Below are positions 6,509 to 14,209 of a stretch of 25,182 nucleotides of DNA, in pieces. Position numbers and translations under genes: made by a program. Origin of the DNA: DASPXK01 sp035637315 (lineage in GTDB: Bacteria > Chloroflexota > UBA6077 > JACCZL01); assembly GCA_035637315.1 (NCBI GenBank), contig DASPXK010000040.1, positions 1-25,182 of the forward strand. The letters run 5' to 3'. The notes below the pieces were generated by a model that worked only from the letters and a program-made list of their open reading frames with translations, was not told the DNA's origin and did not search any database. Each line of letters opens with the position of its first letter. Position 1 is the first letter of the stretch.

Positions 6509-7894
6509 TCAGTCCTGCAGGGGCGCACGGCGTGCGCCGCGAGCCTCGAGACCGGCGTCGATGGGAAGGTCGACCTCGCCTTCGTTCTGGGTCGCCCTCG
6601 ATCCGACGCCGGTCGGTTGGAGATCGGCGCCCTGGTGCGCGTCGAGCTCGAGCAGATGTCCCATCTTCGTCTGCTTCGCCTCGAGGTACTTGCGGTTCGA
6701 ATCGGTCGTCGTGGCGACCAGCGGCACCCGATCCACCACCTCGAGCCCGAAGCCGTGCAGCCCGGCCCGCTTACTGGGGTTGTTGGTGAGGAGCTTGATC
6801 TTTTGGAGGCCGAGGTCGACCAGGATCTGGGCCCCGATCCCATAATCGCGCAGGTCCGGCGGGAAGCCCAGGTGAATGTTCGCCTCGACCGTGTCGAGAC
6901 CCTGGTCCTCCTGGAGCTTGTATGCGCGCAGCTTGTTAAAGAGCCCGATCCCCCGCCCCTCGTGATGACGAAGGTAGACCAGCGCCCCGCGACCGGCCTC
7001 CCCAATCATCTTGAGCGCCATCCTGAGCTGATCGCCGCAGTCACAACGCCGCGAGCCAAAGACGTCCCCGGTCAGGCACTCCGAATGCATTCTGACCATC
7101 GGGGGCGGTCCCGTTCGCAAGTCGCCTTTAACCAGCGCCAGATGATGCTCGTTGGTGGGGATCGACTCGTAGGCGTAGCAGGTGAAGTCGCCGAACTCGG
7201 TCGGGATGGCCGCCTCGGCGACTCGTTGAACCAGCTTCTCGGTCCGCCGTCTATACTCGATCAACTGGGCGACGGTAAAGATCTTGATGCCATGAGCCCG
7301 CGCGAATGTAACGAGTTCGGGCAGCCGGGCCATCGATCCGTCGGCGTTCATTACCTCGCAGATCACGGCGGCCGGGTACAGCCCCGCCAGCCGCGCCAGA
7401 TCGACCGAGGCCTCGGTGTGGCCGGCCCGCCTGAGCACGCCGCCCTCGGCGTAGCGCAAGGGGAAAAGATGGCCCGGCCGGACGATGTCCTCGGGCGTGC
7501 TGTTGGGGTTGATCAGCGCCCTAACGGTCAGGCACCGATCGTAGGCCGAGATGCCGGTCGAAACGCCCTGCTTGGCGTCCACCGAGACGGTGAACGCAGT
7601 CGACTGGCTGGGCACATTGCGGACGACCATGAGCGGGATCTGGAGCTCATCCAGCCGCCTGCCAAGCATTGGCATGCAGATCAAGCCGCGTCCGTGGGCA
7701 GCCATGAAGTTGATCGCCTCAGGGCTGACGTGCTCGGCCGCGATCGCCAGGTCTCCCTCATTCTCGCGGTCCTCGTCGTCGACGATCACGACCATCCGCC
7801 CGGCGCTGAAGTCGGCGATCGCTTCTGGCACGTCGCAGAACGAGTCGGTCGGTCTTGAACCGTTGGACCTGCTAGCGTCCCCGCTCGTGCTCAA
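6509..7894 (-). CDS. ribBA: Bifunctional DHBP synthase / GTP cyclohydrolase II
   Basis: Makes both riboflavin precursors: the N-terminal RibB half converts ribulose 5-phosphate to dihydroxybutanone phosphate, and the C-terminal RibA half opens GTP. RibB motifs: VDDEDRENEGDL, RPGHLFPLR, GHTEASVDLARLAG, EVMNADG. RibA motifs: SECLTGDVFGSRRCDCGDQL with the three zinc Cys, HHEGRGIGL, and the C-terminal TNNPSKRAGL. Both halves look complete. No ATG precedes the RibB domain. I prefer TTG 7894 because GGAG stands seven bases upstream; this overlaps ribE by 23 bp. Alternatives are TTG 7918 and GTG 7831. The last ~40 residues are a variable, Arg/Asp-rich tail. Expected 461 residues with this start. Confidence 0.95.
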   Translation of the reverse strand: MSTSGDASRSNGSRPTDSFCDVPEAIADFSAGRMVVIVDDEDRENEGDLAIAAEHVSPEAINFMAAHGRGLICMPMLGRRLDELQIPLMVVRNVPSQSTAFTVSVDAKQGVSTGISAYDRCLTVRALINPNSTPEDIVRPGHLFPLRYAEGGVLRRAGHTEASVDLARLAGLYPAAVICEVMNADGSMARLPELVTFARAHGIKIFTVAQLIEYRRRTEKLVQRVAEAAIPTEFGDFTCYAYESIPTNEHHLALVKGDLRTGPPPMVRMHSECLTGDVFGSRRCDCGDQLRMALKMIGEAGRGALVYLRHHEGRGIGLFNKLRAYKLQEDQGLDTVEANIHLGFPPDLRDYGIGAQILVDLGLQKIKLLTNNPSKRAGLHGFGLEVVDRVPLVATTTDSNRKYLEAKQTKMGHLLELDAHQGADLQPTGVGSRATQNEGEVDLPIDAGLEARGARRAPLQD

Positions 7895-8483
7895 ATCGAC
7901 TCTCCAGGAGGCTCTCAATGTACTTGGCGATCACGTCCACTTCCAGGTTGACGCTGGCCCCAACCGGCTTGCTCGGCAAGACCACCGCTCCCTGAGTGTA
8001 CGCCACCAGCGCCACTCCAAACCGCTCTCCGGCCCTCTCCGTGACCGTCAAGCTCACGCCGTCGATACAAATGTAACCCTTAACCACTACGTAGCGCATC
8101 AGGTCAGCCCGCGCGCTGAACCATACTCGGAGCGAATCGCCGTCCGGTCGCCGGTCGACGATTCGCCCCACTCCGTCCACGTGCCCCTGAACATAGTGGC
8201 CCCCGAGGCGCGTCCCAGCCTGGACGGCTCGCTCGAGGTTGAGCCGGTCGCCGGCCCGTCGCTCTCCCAGATTCGTCCGCTGGCCGGTCTCGGGAGACAG
8301 CCCGACCCAGAATCCGCCCGAATCCAACTCCGTTACGGTCAGACAGGCCCCGTCGACCGCGATACTGTCACCCGTCGCGAGGGAGTCCAGAACCTTGACG
8401 GCCCCAATCGACAGCCGCGTACCATCGGAGGCGACGACAAGCTCCCTGACCTGCCCGATCTCCTCTACGAGCCCGGTGAACAT
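7872..8483 (-). CDS. ribE: Riboflavin synthase, alpha subunit
   Basis: Dismutates two 6,7-dimethyl-8-ribityllumazine molecules to riboflavin and the pyrimidine donor, acting as a trimer. The start is fixed by the family N-terminus MFTGLVEEIGQV at ATG 8483; the open frame upstream is out-of-frame ribD. The 203-residue length is normal. Two lumazine-binding repeats are visible: the first with DSIAVDGACLTVTEL and GDRLNLERA, the second with GGHYVQGHVDGVG, YICIDGVSLTVTE and NLEVDVIAKYIE. It overlaps the ribD end by 19 bp and its own end overlaps ribBA, consistent with one polycistronic, coupled operon. Confidence 0.96.
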   Translation of the reverse strand: MFTGLVEEIGQVRELVVASDGTRLSIGAVKVLDSLATGDSIAVDGACLTVTELDSGGFWVGLSPETGQRTNLGERRAGDRLNLERAVQAGTRLGGHYVQGHVDGVGRIVDRRPDGDSLRVWFSARADLMRYVVVKGYICIDGVSLTVTERAGERFGVALVAYTQGAVVLPSKPVGASVNLEVDVIAKYIESLLESRFEHERGR

Positions 8484-9319
8484 GCCCGCGTGTAGCCGAC
8501 GATCATCAGATCTTCTCCCAGTCGTTCGTAGGTGACCCCGCGCAGCCGGACCGGTCCTGACAATGGGCTTGTCTCGGTGACCACGTCCGTCGGCCCGTCG
8601 CCCAGGCCCGGCGTGATGAAGACCACCAGCTTGTCCGCCAGGCCTGCGGCCAGCAGCTCGAACAGGCTCGTCGACCCGCATTCCACCATCAGCGAGGTCA
8701 CCCCAGCCGCGCCCAGTCCCGCCAGGCCAGGGTCCTGCGTGAGCAGTGGCTCAGTGCCGATCACCGTGCGGTCGACCCGCGTTCGCAGCCGCTCCAGCTC
8801 GGCCTGAGCCGGCTCGCCCAGGAGACCCACCACGCCATCCTCGGCGATCCGCCCCGCCACCGTCATCGCGTACACCACCGTCACCAACGGCCGACCGCTG
8901 GTCACCCACCACAGGTAGCCCTCGTTGAGACGACGGGCCTCCCGCTCGAGCTGCCCCACGGTCGTCTGGATGCCCGTCCGCTGGAGGGCGGCTCGTCCGG
9001 CCCCATTCACCCAGGGGCTGGGGTCGATCGTCGCCATGTGGACCTGGGCGACCCCGGCCGCGATGATCGCTTCCACGCAAGGCGGAGTACGGCCATAGTG
9101 GGCGCACGGCTCCAGGGTCACGTATAGCGCGGCGCCGCGCGCCTGGTCGCCGGCTTGGCGCAGCGCCATGATTTCGGCGTGCGGCCGCCCAGGCGGCTGT
9201 GTTGAGCCCTCGCCGACAACCCGCCCGCCCGACTCCAGGACAGCCCCAACGGCCGGATTCGGGCTGCTCGTTCCCAGCGCCCGGGCCGCCAAATGCAGCG
9301 CGCGCGCCATATATTCCAT
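8465..9319 (-). CDS. ribD: RibD with intact deaminase and shortened, degenerate reductase domain
   Basis: RibD normally deaminates the GTP-derived pyrimidine and then reduces its ribosyl side chain. The N-terminal deaminase is intact: SPNPAVGAVLE, the zinc/proton-shuttle motif HAEIMAL and the zinc Cys pair in EPCAHYGRTPPC. The C-terminal reductase domain is abnormal. The usual LKxAxSLDGxxA block reads VVYAMTVAGRIA, losing the Lys and Asp. About 70-75 residues are missing between LLTQDPGLA and LGAAGVTSLMVECG, the stretch that normally carries the central strands. Total length is 284 instead of about 360. The reading frame is open throughout, so this is not a simple frameshift. First gene of the rib operon. 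ATG 9310 is an alternative start. The reduction step may be done by an enzyme elsewhere. Confidence 0.9.
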   Translation of the reverse strand: MEYMARALHLAARALGTSSPNPAVGAVLESGGRVVGEGSTQPPGRPHAEIMALRQAGDQARGAALYVTLEPCAHYGRTPPCVEAIIAAGVAQVHMATIDPSPWVNGAGRAALQRTGIQTTVGQLEREARRLNEGYLWWVTSGRPLVTVVYAMTVAGRIAEDGVVGLLGEPAQAELERLRTRVDRTVIGTEPLLTQDPGLAGLGAAGVTSLMVECGSTSLFELLAAGLADKLVVFITPGLGDGPTDVVTETSPLSGPVRLRGVTYERLGEDLMIVGYTRACSPGS

Positions 9320-9369
9320 CGCTCGGTGGGCCCCGCCTACAACAGGAGGACCGCCGTCTGACCGTCCCC

Positions 9370-9396
9370 CGGCTCGGATGCTAGCACACCGAGCCG
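9370..9396 (-). other. Hairpin in the ribD leader
   Basis: A perfect 8-bp inverted repeat CGGCTCGG/CCGAGCCG with an 11-nt loop lies 50-77 bp upstream of ribD. It is not followed by a T tract, and the hallmark FMN-riboswitch sequences are absent, so its role is open. Confidence 0.35.
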
Positions 9397-9422
9397 TCAG
9401 CCATCCGCTGCCGCGCCCCCAC

Positions 9423-9457
9423 CTGATAGCTGATAGCTGATAGCTGATAGTTAAACA
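9423..9457. repeat. Heptamer tandem repeat, one-armed form
   Basis: Four perfect CTGATAG units (from 9423, 9430, 9437, 9444) followed by TTAAACAGCTGACAG, which holds a short inverted remnant. The final unit merges into the candidate -35 of the RAM gene promoter. Confidence 0.8.
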
Positions 9458-9479
9458 GCTGACAGCCGCGTGCTACAAT
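9451..9479 (+). promoter_or_regulatory. Candidate promoter giving a leaderless transcript for the RAM gene
   Basis: TTAAAC (9451-9456), a 17-bp spacer and TACAAT (9474-9479) end nine bases before GTG 9488. The predicted start of transcription falls at or next to the start codon and no ribosome-binding site is present, which fits leaderless translation. Confidence 0.45.
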
Positions 9480-9487
9480 CCCCGGCC

Positions 9488-9802
9488 GTGATCGCCGCGG
9501 TTGTCTTGATCAATGCCGAGCGCCTGCGGATACCTGAGACCGCCGAGGCGCTCGTCGAGCTCGACGAGGTCAGCGAGGTCTACTCCGTCGCGGGCGAATA
9601 CGATCTGGTCGCCATCGTCCGCGTGCGCGAGTACGACCAGATGGCTGAGGTTGTGCCCCGCAAGATGGCCCGCGTGCCCGGGATCGTCAAGACAACAACC
9701 CTGATGGCGTTTCAGTGCTACTCGCGGCGTGATCTGGAGCGGATGTGGGGCATCGGCCTGGACGAGGAATCGGTGCTGGGCGAAAGCCCCCGAGCGGGAT
9801 AG
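9488..9802 (+). CDS. Stand-alone Lrp/AsnC ligand-binding (RAM) domain protein
   Basis: Contains only the effector-binding RAM (ACT-like) domain of Lrp/AsnC regulators, without the helix-turn-helix. Such proteins bind amino acids and may modulate full-length Lrp proteins by mixed oligomers; the ligand is unknown. The sequence AVVLINAERLRIPETAEALVELDEVSEVYSVAGEYDLVAIVRV followed by PGIVKTTTLMAFQCY shows the beta-alpha-beta-beta-alpha-beta pattern and the conserved GEYDLV. The C-terminus (about 20 residues after YSRRDLERMWGIGL) extends beyond the domain. GTG 9488 is chosen for the domain fit and the promoter distance; GTG 9470 is also in frame. Its last 58 bp overlap the M23 gene in another frame. 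Confidence 0.85.
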   Translation: MIAAVVLINAERLRIPETAEALVELDEVSEVYSVAGEYDLVAIVRVREYDQMAEVVPRKMARVPGIVKTTTLMAFQCYSRRDLERMWGIGLDEESVLGESPRAG

Positions 9803-10953
9803 CTCTTCCCGTCTTTCTCCTGTCCCTGGTACCTATCCTGGCGATCGCCTGGGCGAGCGGAAGTCTGGACTTCGGCGTCTGGTGGCTGACCAACGCCACG
9901 TCCCCAGCCGTCACCGCTTCCAGTCCACCTGCCGTCGTGCGGGGCGCCGTCCAAATCGACGTCCAGCTCGCTCCGAGTGGGCGGGCCCGAATAGTCGATG
10001 CGGAGGTCGACGGCAGGCCGCTTGGGCTGGGCGAGCCGATCGTCGTCGACACGGCCAGTCTGCCGGACGGACCCCACCAGGCGGTCGTCGTGGCGGAGGA
10101 CATCTCCTGGCGGCGCAACCGGACCTCCAGCTCGGTCAGCTTCAACTCCGACAACACGCCGCCCCAGCTCACATTCGAGTCCGCTTCGGACCGTGTCATC
10201 CAGGGCCACACCTGGCTGCTGCGCATCCGACCGGACGAGCCGGCCGCGATCCAGGCCTGGCTCGGGGGCAAGCGCCTCGAGGTCCAGGCCGGCGACGGCT
10301 TTGGCTGGGCGGTGGTCGGCTTCCCTCCGGATGATCAGCCGGCCGTCGTCCCCCTCGTCGTCAGCGGCACGGACCAGGTTGGCAACCAGACCGATCAACA
10401 GCTTTCGATCCAGGTGGCGCCTGGAGAGTTCCCGCTGGATAGGGTGGAAGTGCCAACGACCCTGCTGCCTCTGTTAGCCTCGGCAGTGCGGGACGAGGAG
10501 GACCGTCACCTGGCTCCTACGTATTCCAAGGTGACCCAGCCGCGCCTCTGGGAAGGCCGGTTCCTGATGCCGGTCCAGGGCCCGGTCATCACCGAGTTCG
10601 CCACGCTCCGTTCGTACAATGGCGGACCGGTTGCCGGCCACCACGCGGGAGTGGACCTGGCGGGCCCGGCCGGGCGGCCAGTCGTAGCGCCCAACCGCGG
10701 CCGGGTCGTACTGATCGATGAGACGCGGTTGCGTGGTAACCTTGTCGTCCTCGATCACGGCCTTGGAGTCTTCACGACGTACGCTCACCTGTCCGCGGTC
10801 GAGGTGGAGGTCGGCCAGCTCGTAGAGCGCGGCCAACCGTTGGCCAGGGTCGGCAGTACCGGCCTCTCTACTGGCCCACACTTGCACTGGGAGCTCTGGA
10901 TCGGCGGTGCAAACGTGAATCCGCTCGAGTGGACCGAACGCAGCTTTCCATGA
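9745..10953 (+). CDS. Membrane-anchored M23 family metallopeptidase
   Basis: Probable extracytoplasmic LytM-type peptidoglycan endopeptidase or divisome/amidase activator. The 402 residues comprise a short basic N-terminus, a membrane segment at about 19-38 (IALPVFLLSLVPILAIAWASG), two beta-rich Ig-like stretches (about 60-135 and 138-225; the second begins NTPPQLTFESASDR and ends SGTDQVGNQT), and a C-terminal M23 domain (about 270-400). The zinc and catalytic residues are all present: His300-x3-Asp304 in HHAGVD, His348 in YAHLS, and His379/His381 in HLHWE, so the enzyme looks active. GTG 9745 is supported by GGAG five bases upstream; no later GTG/ATG/TTG precedes the membrane segment. It starts inside the RAM gene, implying coupled expression. 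Confidence 0.9.
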   Translation: MGHRPGRGIGAGRKPPSGIALPVFLLSLVPILAIAWASGSLDFGVWWLTNATSPAVTASSPPAVVRGAVQIDVQLAPSGRARIVDAEVDGRPLGLGEPIVVDTASLPDGPHQAVVVAEDISWRRNRTSSSVSFNSDNTPPQLTFESASDRVIQGHTWLLRIRPDEPAAIQAWLGGKRLEVQAGDGFGWAVVGFPPDDQPAVVPLVVSGTDQVGNQTDQQLSIQVAPGEFPLDRVEVPTTLLPLLASAVRDEEDRHLAPTYSKVTQPRLWEGRFLMPVQGPVITEFATLRSYNGGPVAGHHAGVDLAGPAGRPVVAPNRGRVVLIDETRLRGNLVVLDHGLGVFTTYAHLSAVEVEVGQLVERGQPLARVGSTGLSTGPHLHWELWIGGANVNPLEWTERSFP

Positions 10954-10961
10954 TGTGCTAG

Positions 10962-11041
10962 CTTTCAGCTTTCAGCCGCCGGCTATCACCTATCAGTTGA
11001 ATGGATTTGGTGACCAGCTGACTGCTGATGGCTGATAGCTT
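10962..11041. repeat. Heptamer tandem/inverted repeat element before the aminotransferase
   Basis: Left arm units are CTTTCAG, CTTTCAG, CCGCCGG, CTATCAC, CTATCAG (10962-10996). Right arm units are CAGCTGA, CTGCTGA, TGGCTGA, TAGCTTG (11015 onward). The 7-bp period is exact in both arms although individual units have drifted. It fills the spacer up to the ribosome-binding site of the next gene. Confidence 0.75.
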
Positions 11042-11050
11042 GGAGCAAGG

Positions 11051-12271
11051 ATGCCAACTGCCTCAGAGAACCGAATCGAGGCCCGCTTGTCGCGGGCCGC
11101 GCGGACGCTTGCCAGCCGCCCCGGCATGCGCGACTTCGCGCCCGCCGCGGACAACGTCATTTCGCTCACCATCGGCATGCCGGCCCCTGATCTGTTTCCA
11201 AGCGCTCAGCTCGCGGCACTGACCCAGGAGGTCCTGGCCCGTGAGGCCGACCAGGCCTTGCAGTACGGCCAGCTGCTCGGGGTGCCTGGCTTGCGCGCCT
11301 ACCTGGCAGCCCGACTCAACGAGCAGGAGGGCCTACAGCTCGGTCCCGACCAGTTCATCATCACGGCCGGCTCGTCGCAGGCGATCGCCATGCTCGGCCA
11401 GATGTTCGTCGACCCCGACGACACGGTCCTCGTCGAGGGGCCCAGCTTCATCGGCGCGCTGCGTACCTTTCGCATGCTCGGCGCGCGGATCGTCGAAGTC
11501 GCGCTCGACGACTCCGGCCTCGTCGTCGACGATCTGGCCCCTCTGCTCGATAAATTGGATGCCGACGGCGTCCGCCCAAAGTTTCTGTACACCATGCCCA
11601 CCTTTCAAAATCCGACCGGGGTGACGCTGCCGGCCGAGCGACGCGCGAGCCTGATCGCTCTGGCGCGCGAGCGCGATCTGTTGATCGTCGAAGACGACGC
11701 ATACGGGGACCTGCGCTACGATGGCCAGACGCTTCCGAGCCTGCTGTCGCTCGATCGCGATGGCCTTGTCGTTCGCCTGGGCACGTTCTCGAAGATCATG
11801 GCGGCCGGCGTCCGGCTGGGTTGGGCGGTGGGTCCCCCTGAGCTGATCGCTGGGCTGGCGAGCATGAAGGTGGATGCTGGCACGAGCCCGTTTGCCAGCC
11901 ATCTGGCGGCTGCATTTGGCCGATCGGGCCAGCTCGACCGCCATATCCAGATCCTTCGGGCCGGGTACCACCGTCGCCGCGATGCGATGCTCCAGGCCCT
12001 AAAAGAACACTGCGCGCCCTACGCCACCTGGACCTATCCGGAGGGTGGCTTCTTCATCTGGGTGCGCCTGAAACCGCACGTGTCGCCCGAGCGGATGCAC
12101 GAGGCGGCCGCGCGCGAGGGCGTCACCTATGTTCCCGGCAACGTTTGCTTCGCCAGTGGGGAGGGCCAGGAATGTCTGCGCCTTGCCTTCAGCTTCGCCC
12201 CCGAGGACCAGATGCCGGAGGCGATCGCGCGCCTCGGCCGGGCGATGGCGTCCGCCTCTCCGTCATGCTGA
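11051..12271 (+). CDS. PLP-dependent class I/II aminotransferase (LysN/MocR-type fold I)
   Basis: Fold-type I aminotransferase related to 2-aminoadipate/aromatic aminotransferases; the substrate cannot be fixed from sequence alone. The 406 residues include the N-terminal ISLTIGMPAPDLFP (substrate Gly), the cofactor-phosphate site ITAGSSQAI, QNPTG with Asn187, IVEDDAYGDLRYDG with the PLP-ring Asp and Tyr, the Schiff-base Lys248 in GTFSKIMAAGVRLGW, and a C-terminal Arg in ECLRLAFSF. ATG 11051 follows GGAG at five-base spacing. There is no GntR-type DNA-binding domain, so it is an enzyme rather than a MocR regulator. Convergent with the aldolase-family gene. Confidence 0.92.
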   Translation: MPTASENRIEARLSRAARTLASRPGMRDFAPAADNVISLTIGMPAPDLFPSAQLAALTQEVLAREADQALQYGQLLGVPGLRAYLAARLNEQEGLQLGPDQFIITAGSSQAIAMLGQMFVDPDDTVLVEGPSFIGALRTFRMLGARIVEVALDDSGLVVDDLAPLLDKLDADGVRPKFLYTMPTFQNPTGVTLPAERRASLIALARERDLLIVEDDAYGDLRYDGQTLPSLLSLDRDGLVVRLGTFSKIMAAGVRLGWAVGPPELIAGLASMKVDAGTSPFASHLAAAFGRSGQLDRHIQILRAGYHRRRDAMLQALKEHCAPYATWTYPEGGFFIWVRLKPHVSPERMHEAAAREGVTYVPGNVCFASGEGQECLRLAFSFAPEDQMPEAIARLGRAMASASPSC

Positions 12272-12286
12272 CCTGGACAACCCATC

Positions 12287-12307
12287 CACCAGGCGTCGCG
12301 CCTGGTG
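12287..12307. terminator. Perfect hairpin after the aminotransferase gene
   Basis: CACCAGGCG / TCG loop / CGCCTGGTG, a 9-bp perfect stem 16 bp past the aminotransferase stop, between convergent genes. There is no T tract, so intrinsic termination is only a possibility. Confidence 0.45.
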
Positions 12308-12320
12308 TTCTACCGAGCTA

Positions 12321-12376
12321 GACGACGGACGACGCACGTCGGCTACCGCCGGTCCATCGTGTATCGTCCGTCGCCC
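12321..12376. repeat. Heptamer tandem/inverted repeat with a GACGACG-type core
   Basis: Left units GACGACG, GACGACG, CACGTCG face right units GTCCATC, GTGTATC, GTCCGTC. The arms pair imperfectly (CGACGGACGACGCACG against the complement of CGTGTATCGTCCGTCG). The core sequence differs from the CTGATAG loci but the heptad layout is the same. It abuts the stop codon of the aldolase-family gene. Confidence 0.65.
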
Positions 12377-13173
12377 TAATACGCTGGCTGCGCCCCGGCC
12401 GTAGCCAGGCGTCCCTCGCGCTGGATCGCCTGAAGCTCTCGCTGAGCCGCCGATGCCATGAAGCCACCGTCGCCCGAGACCGCGATCAACTGCCAGCCCT
12501 GGTCGATGCGCTTGTTGCATGCCTCCGCGTTTGGCGTGTGCAGGCCTGGGGCAATGCCGTGCCGCTTGCAGGCGGCGAGGATCTTCTCAAGCGCTTCGTC
12601 GTAGATGGGATCGTCCGGGTCGAGGCTCGGCTTGAGCCCGAGCGAGGCCGACAGGTCGTTTGGGCCGACGAAGCAAGCGTCCACGCCCCGCACCGAAAGG
12701 ATGTCGTCGGCGTTCTTCACGCCCTTAGCGGTCTCGATCATGAGGATGACCAGGATTTCTTCGTTGGCGTGCTGCACATAATCGGCGCCGCCATACAGGG
12801 TCCGCCGCGAGCCGCCCAGCCCGCGCCGACCGTCCGGTGGGTACTTCATCGCCCACACGCACAGCTCGGCCTCCTCGCGCGTCTCGATGGTCGGAATGAA
12901 CAGGCCGTACGCTCCCGCGTCCAGCGCCCGCTTGATCGCCTGCGGATCGGCCCAGGGCACCCGGACCAGCGGGATCGTGTCGGTCGTGCTGATCGCTTGT
13001 AGGAGCGACTGGAGCAGCGTGACGTCTATAGCCCCGTGCTCCTGATCGATGTTGAGCCAGTCCCATCCGAGGTGGGCCAGCCACTCGGCGGCCAGCGGAC
13101 TCCCCAGGTTCAGCCAGGTCCCAACGGCCGGCTTGCCCTCTTTGAGCAACCGTCTAGCGGTATTCGGTCGCAT
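12376..13173 (-). CDS. HpcH/HpaI aldolase family protein
   Basis: Class II pyruvate-type aldolase family (2,4-dihydroxyhept-2-enedioate aldolase and relatives), which cleaves or forms 2-keto-4-hydroxy acids with a divalent metal; the true substrate is unknown. The 265-residue protein has the expected TIM-barrel motifs: GTWLNLGSP, the catalytic WLNIDQEHGAID with Asp43/His46, PLVRVP, DAGAYGLFIPTIET, MIETAKGVKNADDIL with the metal-ligand Glu, and VDACFVGPNDLSASLG with the metal-ligand Asp. The ATG at 13173 is preceded by a near-perfect AGGAGGTGA ribosome-binding site, the strongest in this window. Divergent from the binding-protein gene. Confidence 0.92.
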   Translation of the reverse strand: MRPNTARRLLKEGKPAVGTWLNLGSPLAAEWLAHLGWDWLNIDQEHGAIDVTLLQSLLQAISTTDTIPLVRVPWADPQAIKRALDAGAYGLFIPTIETREEAELCVWAMKYPPDGRRGLGGSRRTLYGGADYVQHANEEILVILMIETAKGVKNADDILSVRGVDACFVGPNDLSASLGLKPSLDPDDPIYDEALEKILAACKRHGIAPGLHTPNAEACNKRIDQGWQLIAVSGDGGFMASAAQRELQAIQREGRLATAGAQPAY

Positions 13174-13199
13174 CGGTCACCTCCTCCTCGAAACGACCG

Positions 13200-13205
13200 A
13201 TTATA
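13200..13205 (-). promoter_or_regulatory. Candidate -10 element for the aldolase-family gene
   Basis: A perfect TATAAT on the minus strand, 26 bp before the ATG at 13173. The -35 would fall inside the GTGAGTA repeat arm and does not match TTGACA. Predicted transcript start is near 13193, leaving a 20-nt leader that contains the strong ribosome-binding site. Confidence 0.4.
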
Positions 13206-14190
<985 letters not shown>

Positions 14191-14209
14191 GGGCGATGCT
14201 TGCTGCGCC

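Noticed and set aside
6617..7858. 413-codon plus-strand open frame over ribBA
   Set aside because: Antisense shadow of a gene with all catalytic motifs intact.
9320..9420. FMN riboswitch before ribD
   Set aside because: The conserved GGGTGAAA-type and other aptamer segments are not present on the minus strand.
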